NCBI RefSeq assembly: GCF_027947595.1
Contig: NZ_CP116257.1
Location: 2,108,001-2,172,000, forward strand
DNA: 64,000 bases
Direction of reading: 5' to 3'
Source of the DNA: Streptomyces lienomycini
GTDB lineage: Bacteria; Actinomycetota; Actinomycetes; Streptomycetales; Streptomycetaceae
The notes under the pieces were generated by a model. That model searched no databases. It had not been told where the DNA came from and was given only the letters and a program-made list of their open reading frames with translations. A program made the translations under genes and the position numbers. This document shows positions 62,273 through 64,000 of this stretch, piece by piece; within the stretch, counting starts at the first letter, position 1, and each line of letters begins with the position of its first letter.

Positions 62273-63334
62273 ATGAAAGACAACATCACCACCTCCGACG
62301 CCGCGAGCCGCCGGCCCGAGCCGGCCGCTCGCGGCGGGCGGCCACGGCGCCGCAAGCTCACGTTCGACCGGGTGACGTTCTTCCTCGCGTTCCTCGGTGT
62401 CCCGCTGGCCATCTTCGTGATCTTCGTTCTGATCCCGTTCGGCCAGGCCATCTTCTGGGCGATGACCGACTGGCGCGGCTTCAGCCCGGACTACAACTTC
62501 GTCGGCTTCGACAACTTCACGAAGATGTTCCAGGACGACATCTTCCTGAAGGCCTTGCGCAACGTCGCACTCCTCGCGGCCTTCGTGCCGCTGGTGACGC
62601 TGACGCTGGCCCTCGGGGTCGCCGTGGCCATCACCCTGGGCGGGCCCAGCAAGGGCCCCGTCCGAGGGATCCGGGGAGCGTCGTTCTACCGGATCATCTC
62701 GTTCTTCCCCTACGTCGTGCCGGCGATCATCGTCGGTCTGATCTGGGCGCAGATGTACGACCCGAACGCCGGCCTGCTCAACGGCGTCCTCACCGGCCTC
62801 GGCCTCGACCAGTTCGACACGTTCGCGTGGCTGGGCGAGAAGGCCGCCGCGATGCCGGCCGTGATGTTCGTCATCGTCTGGGGGCTCGTCGGGTTCTACG
62901 CGGTGCTCTTCATCGCCGCGATCAAGGGCGTTCCCGGCGAGTTGTACGAGGCGGCGAAGATCGACGGGGCCGGCCGGTTGCGCACCACGATCTCGATCAC
63001 CCTGCCGGCGATCCGGGACAGCGTGCAGACGGCGTACATCTACCTGGGCATCGCCGCCCTCGACGCGTTCGTCTACGTCCAGGCGATGGTGCCGAACGGC
63101 GGCCCGGACAACTCGACCCTGACGATCAGCCAGCGTCTGTTCAGCGTCGCTTTCGCCAAGCAGCAGTTCGGCTACGCCACCGCGATGGGCGTCGTCCTCG
63201 CCGCCGTCACCCTGGTGTTCGCGGCGCTGGTGTTCCTCGTCAACCGCCTCACGGGCGGCGGCGAGGGCGAGAGCAAGAGGAAAGCACCTGGGTCCAGGGC
63301 TCGGCGTGCCGCAGCCAAGGGAGGTGCCCGGTGA
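62273..63334 (+). CDS. ngcF: Chitooligosaccharide ABC transporter permease 1
   Basis: This 353-residue protein has a cytosolic basic N-terminus and six membrane helices, with the EAA loop (YEAAKIDGAGRLRTTISITLP) near residue 225-245 that contacts the ATPase. It is a MalF-type inner-membrane permease, encoded 7 nt after ngcE and overlapping ngcG by 4 nt (GTGA), so the three genes form one operon. The tail is Lys/Arg rich. Confidence 0.9.
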   Translation: MKDNITTSDAASRRPEPAARGGRPRRRKLTFDRVTFFLAFLGVPLAIFVIFVLIPFGQAIFWAMTDWRGFSPDYNFVGFDNFTKMFQDDIFLKALRNVALLAAFVPLVTLTLALGVAVAITLGGPSKGPVRGIRGASFYRIISFFPYVVPAIIVGLIWAQMYDPNAGLLNGVLTGLGLDQFDTFAWLGEKAAAMPAVMFVIVWGLVGFYAVLFIAAIKGVPGELYEAAKIDGAGRLRTTISITLPAIRDSVQTAYIYLGIAALDAFVYVQAMVPNGGPDNSTLTISQRLFSVAFAKQQFGYATAMGVVLAAVTLVFAALVFLVNRLTGGGEGESKRKAPGSRARRAAAKGGAR

Positions 63335-64000
63335 GCGTCATCGCCGCCGACCGCAAGCCGGCCAGTGACCGGAGACCGGCGAGTGACCGCAAGCTGGCGA
63401 GGGCCGCCGCGAGCAGCGACCGCAGATTCGCGGCGATCTCGCACGCCCTGCTGATCCTGTGGTCCGTGATCGTGATCGTGCCCATGCTGTGGGTGCTGGT
63501 GTCGTCGTTCAAATCGACCGGCGAGATCCTTTCGTCGCCGTTCTCGCTGCCGGACCACTGGCGCTTCGAGAACTACGCGAACGCGTGGACCGACGCGAAC
63601 ATCGGGAAGTACTTCCTGAATTCCGTGATCGTCGTGGTCTCGGCACTGATCCTGGTGATGCTGCTCGGCGCGATGTGCGCCTACGTTCTCGCCCGGTTCG
63701 AGTTCCCCGGACGCCGGCTGATCTACTACGTGATGCTCGCCGGCCTGACTTTCCCGGTTTTCCTGGCGATCGTTCCGCTCTTCTTCCAGTTGCAGAACTT
63801 CGGGCTGCTCAACACACGTCCCGGACTGATCCTCACCTATGTCGCGTTCGCGCTGCCGTTCACGATGTTCTTCCTCTACTCGTTCTTCCGGTCGCTGCCG
63901 CACGACGTGTACGAGGCCGCGCTGATCGACGGTGCCGGGGACTGGCGGGCGTTCTTCCAGGTGATGCTGCCGATGGCCCGTCCGGGCATGGCGGCGGTGG
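63331..64000 (+). CDS. ngcG: Chitooligosaccharide ABC transporter permease 2 (3' end outside window)
   Basis: This is a MalG-type permease, cut by the window end after about 223 residues. Membrane helices begin at ALLILWSVIVIVPMLWVLVSS, and the EAA loop (YEAALIDGAGDWRAFFQVMLP) is just included. The GTG at 63331 overlaps the ngcF stop and follows AAGGGAGG. The first 25 residues contain a threefold near-repeat (DRKPAS, DRRPAS, DRKLAR), encoded by a 21-bp tandem repeat at about 63349-63411. Confidence 0.9.
   Translation, partial: MSVIAADRKPASDRRPASDRKLARAAASSDRRFAAISHALLILWSVIVIVPMLWVLVSSFKSTGEILSSPFSLPDHWRFENYANAWTDANIGKYFLNSVIVVVSALILVMLLGAMCAYVLARFEFPGRRLIYYVMLAGLTFPVFLAIVPLFFQLQNFGLLNTRPGLILTYVAFALPFTMFFLYSFFRSLPHDVYEAALIDGAGDWRAFFQVMLPMARPGMAAV

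Overview
The window is a high-GC actinobacterial chromosome segment, almost certainly Streptomyces. The evidence is roughly 70-75% GC, frequent GTG starts, ATGA overlaps, several Streptomyces-restricted small families (DUF5999, DUF6299, DUF4236, DUF2637, DUF397), a WhiJ-type regulatory triad, rare TTA codons confined to accessory genes, and a murA-acnA-ngcEFG order that I recall from S. coelicolor around SCO5998-SCO6007. I saw no rRNA, tRNA or CRISPR array.

Region 1 (1-11.6 kb) is metabolic. It holds the end of an ornithine carbamoyltransferase, an APC permease and a SpoIIAB-like ATPase. Next comes a cluster that reads as a CoA-dependent aminobenzoate (anthranilate-type) pathway: enoyl-CoA hydratase, fused flavin monooxygenase/old-yellow-enzyme reductase, aryl-CoA ligase, PaaX regulator, acyl-CoA dehydrogenase, Rid-family protein and an alpha/beta hydrolase. 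A sulfotransferase sits at the end of the ligase-paaX strand.

Region 2 (11.6-16.4 kb) carries small Streptomyces families, a 9-bp minisatellite, a basic unknown protein, an oil-body-associated-protein homologue and a nucleoside-deoxyribosyltransferase/TIR-like protein. Region 3 (16.5-26.2 kb) has a NACHT NTPase with a nuclease-like N-terminus and pentapeptide tail, a secreted lytic transglycosylase, a beta-family protein, a broken helicase remnant, a DUF6338 membrane protein and a CHAT protease of distinctly lower GC.

Region 4 (26.4-50.8 kb) is the most striking part. It is an almost contiguous rightward block: Ser/Thr kinase, SNF2 helicase, very large Eco57I/PglX-type methylase, an embedded WhiJ-type triad, DUF262 protein, AAA ATPase, an unknown partner, a 2277-residue DUF1998 helicase with zinc clusters and a Vsr-like nuclease domain, and a RelE-UvrD fusion. 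It resembles DISARM, Druantia and other DNA-modification defence systems without matching any complete one that I know. A 13-bp sequence identical to the 3' end of murA occurs twice near 19.2 and 20.5 kb and at murA itself (51.55 kb), so the island may have entered by site-specific integration at murA.

Region 5 (51.5-64 kb) returns to the core genome: HTH-MurA fusion, DUF4236 protein and aconitase with a shared palindrome and an iron-box-like site, a GH92 alpha-mannosidase with a LacI-type operator, and the ngcEFG chitooligosaccharide ABC transporter with a DasR-like site.
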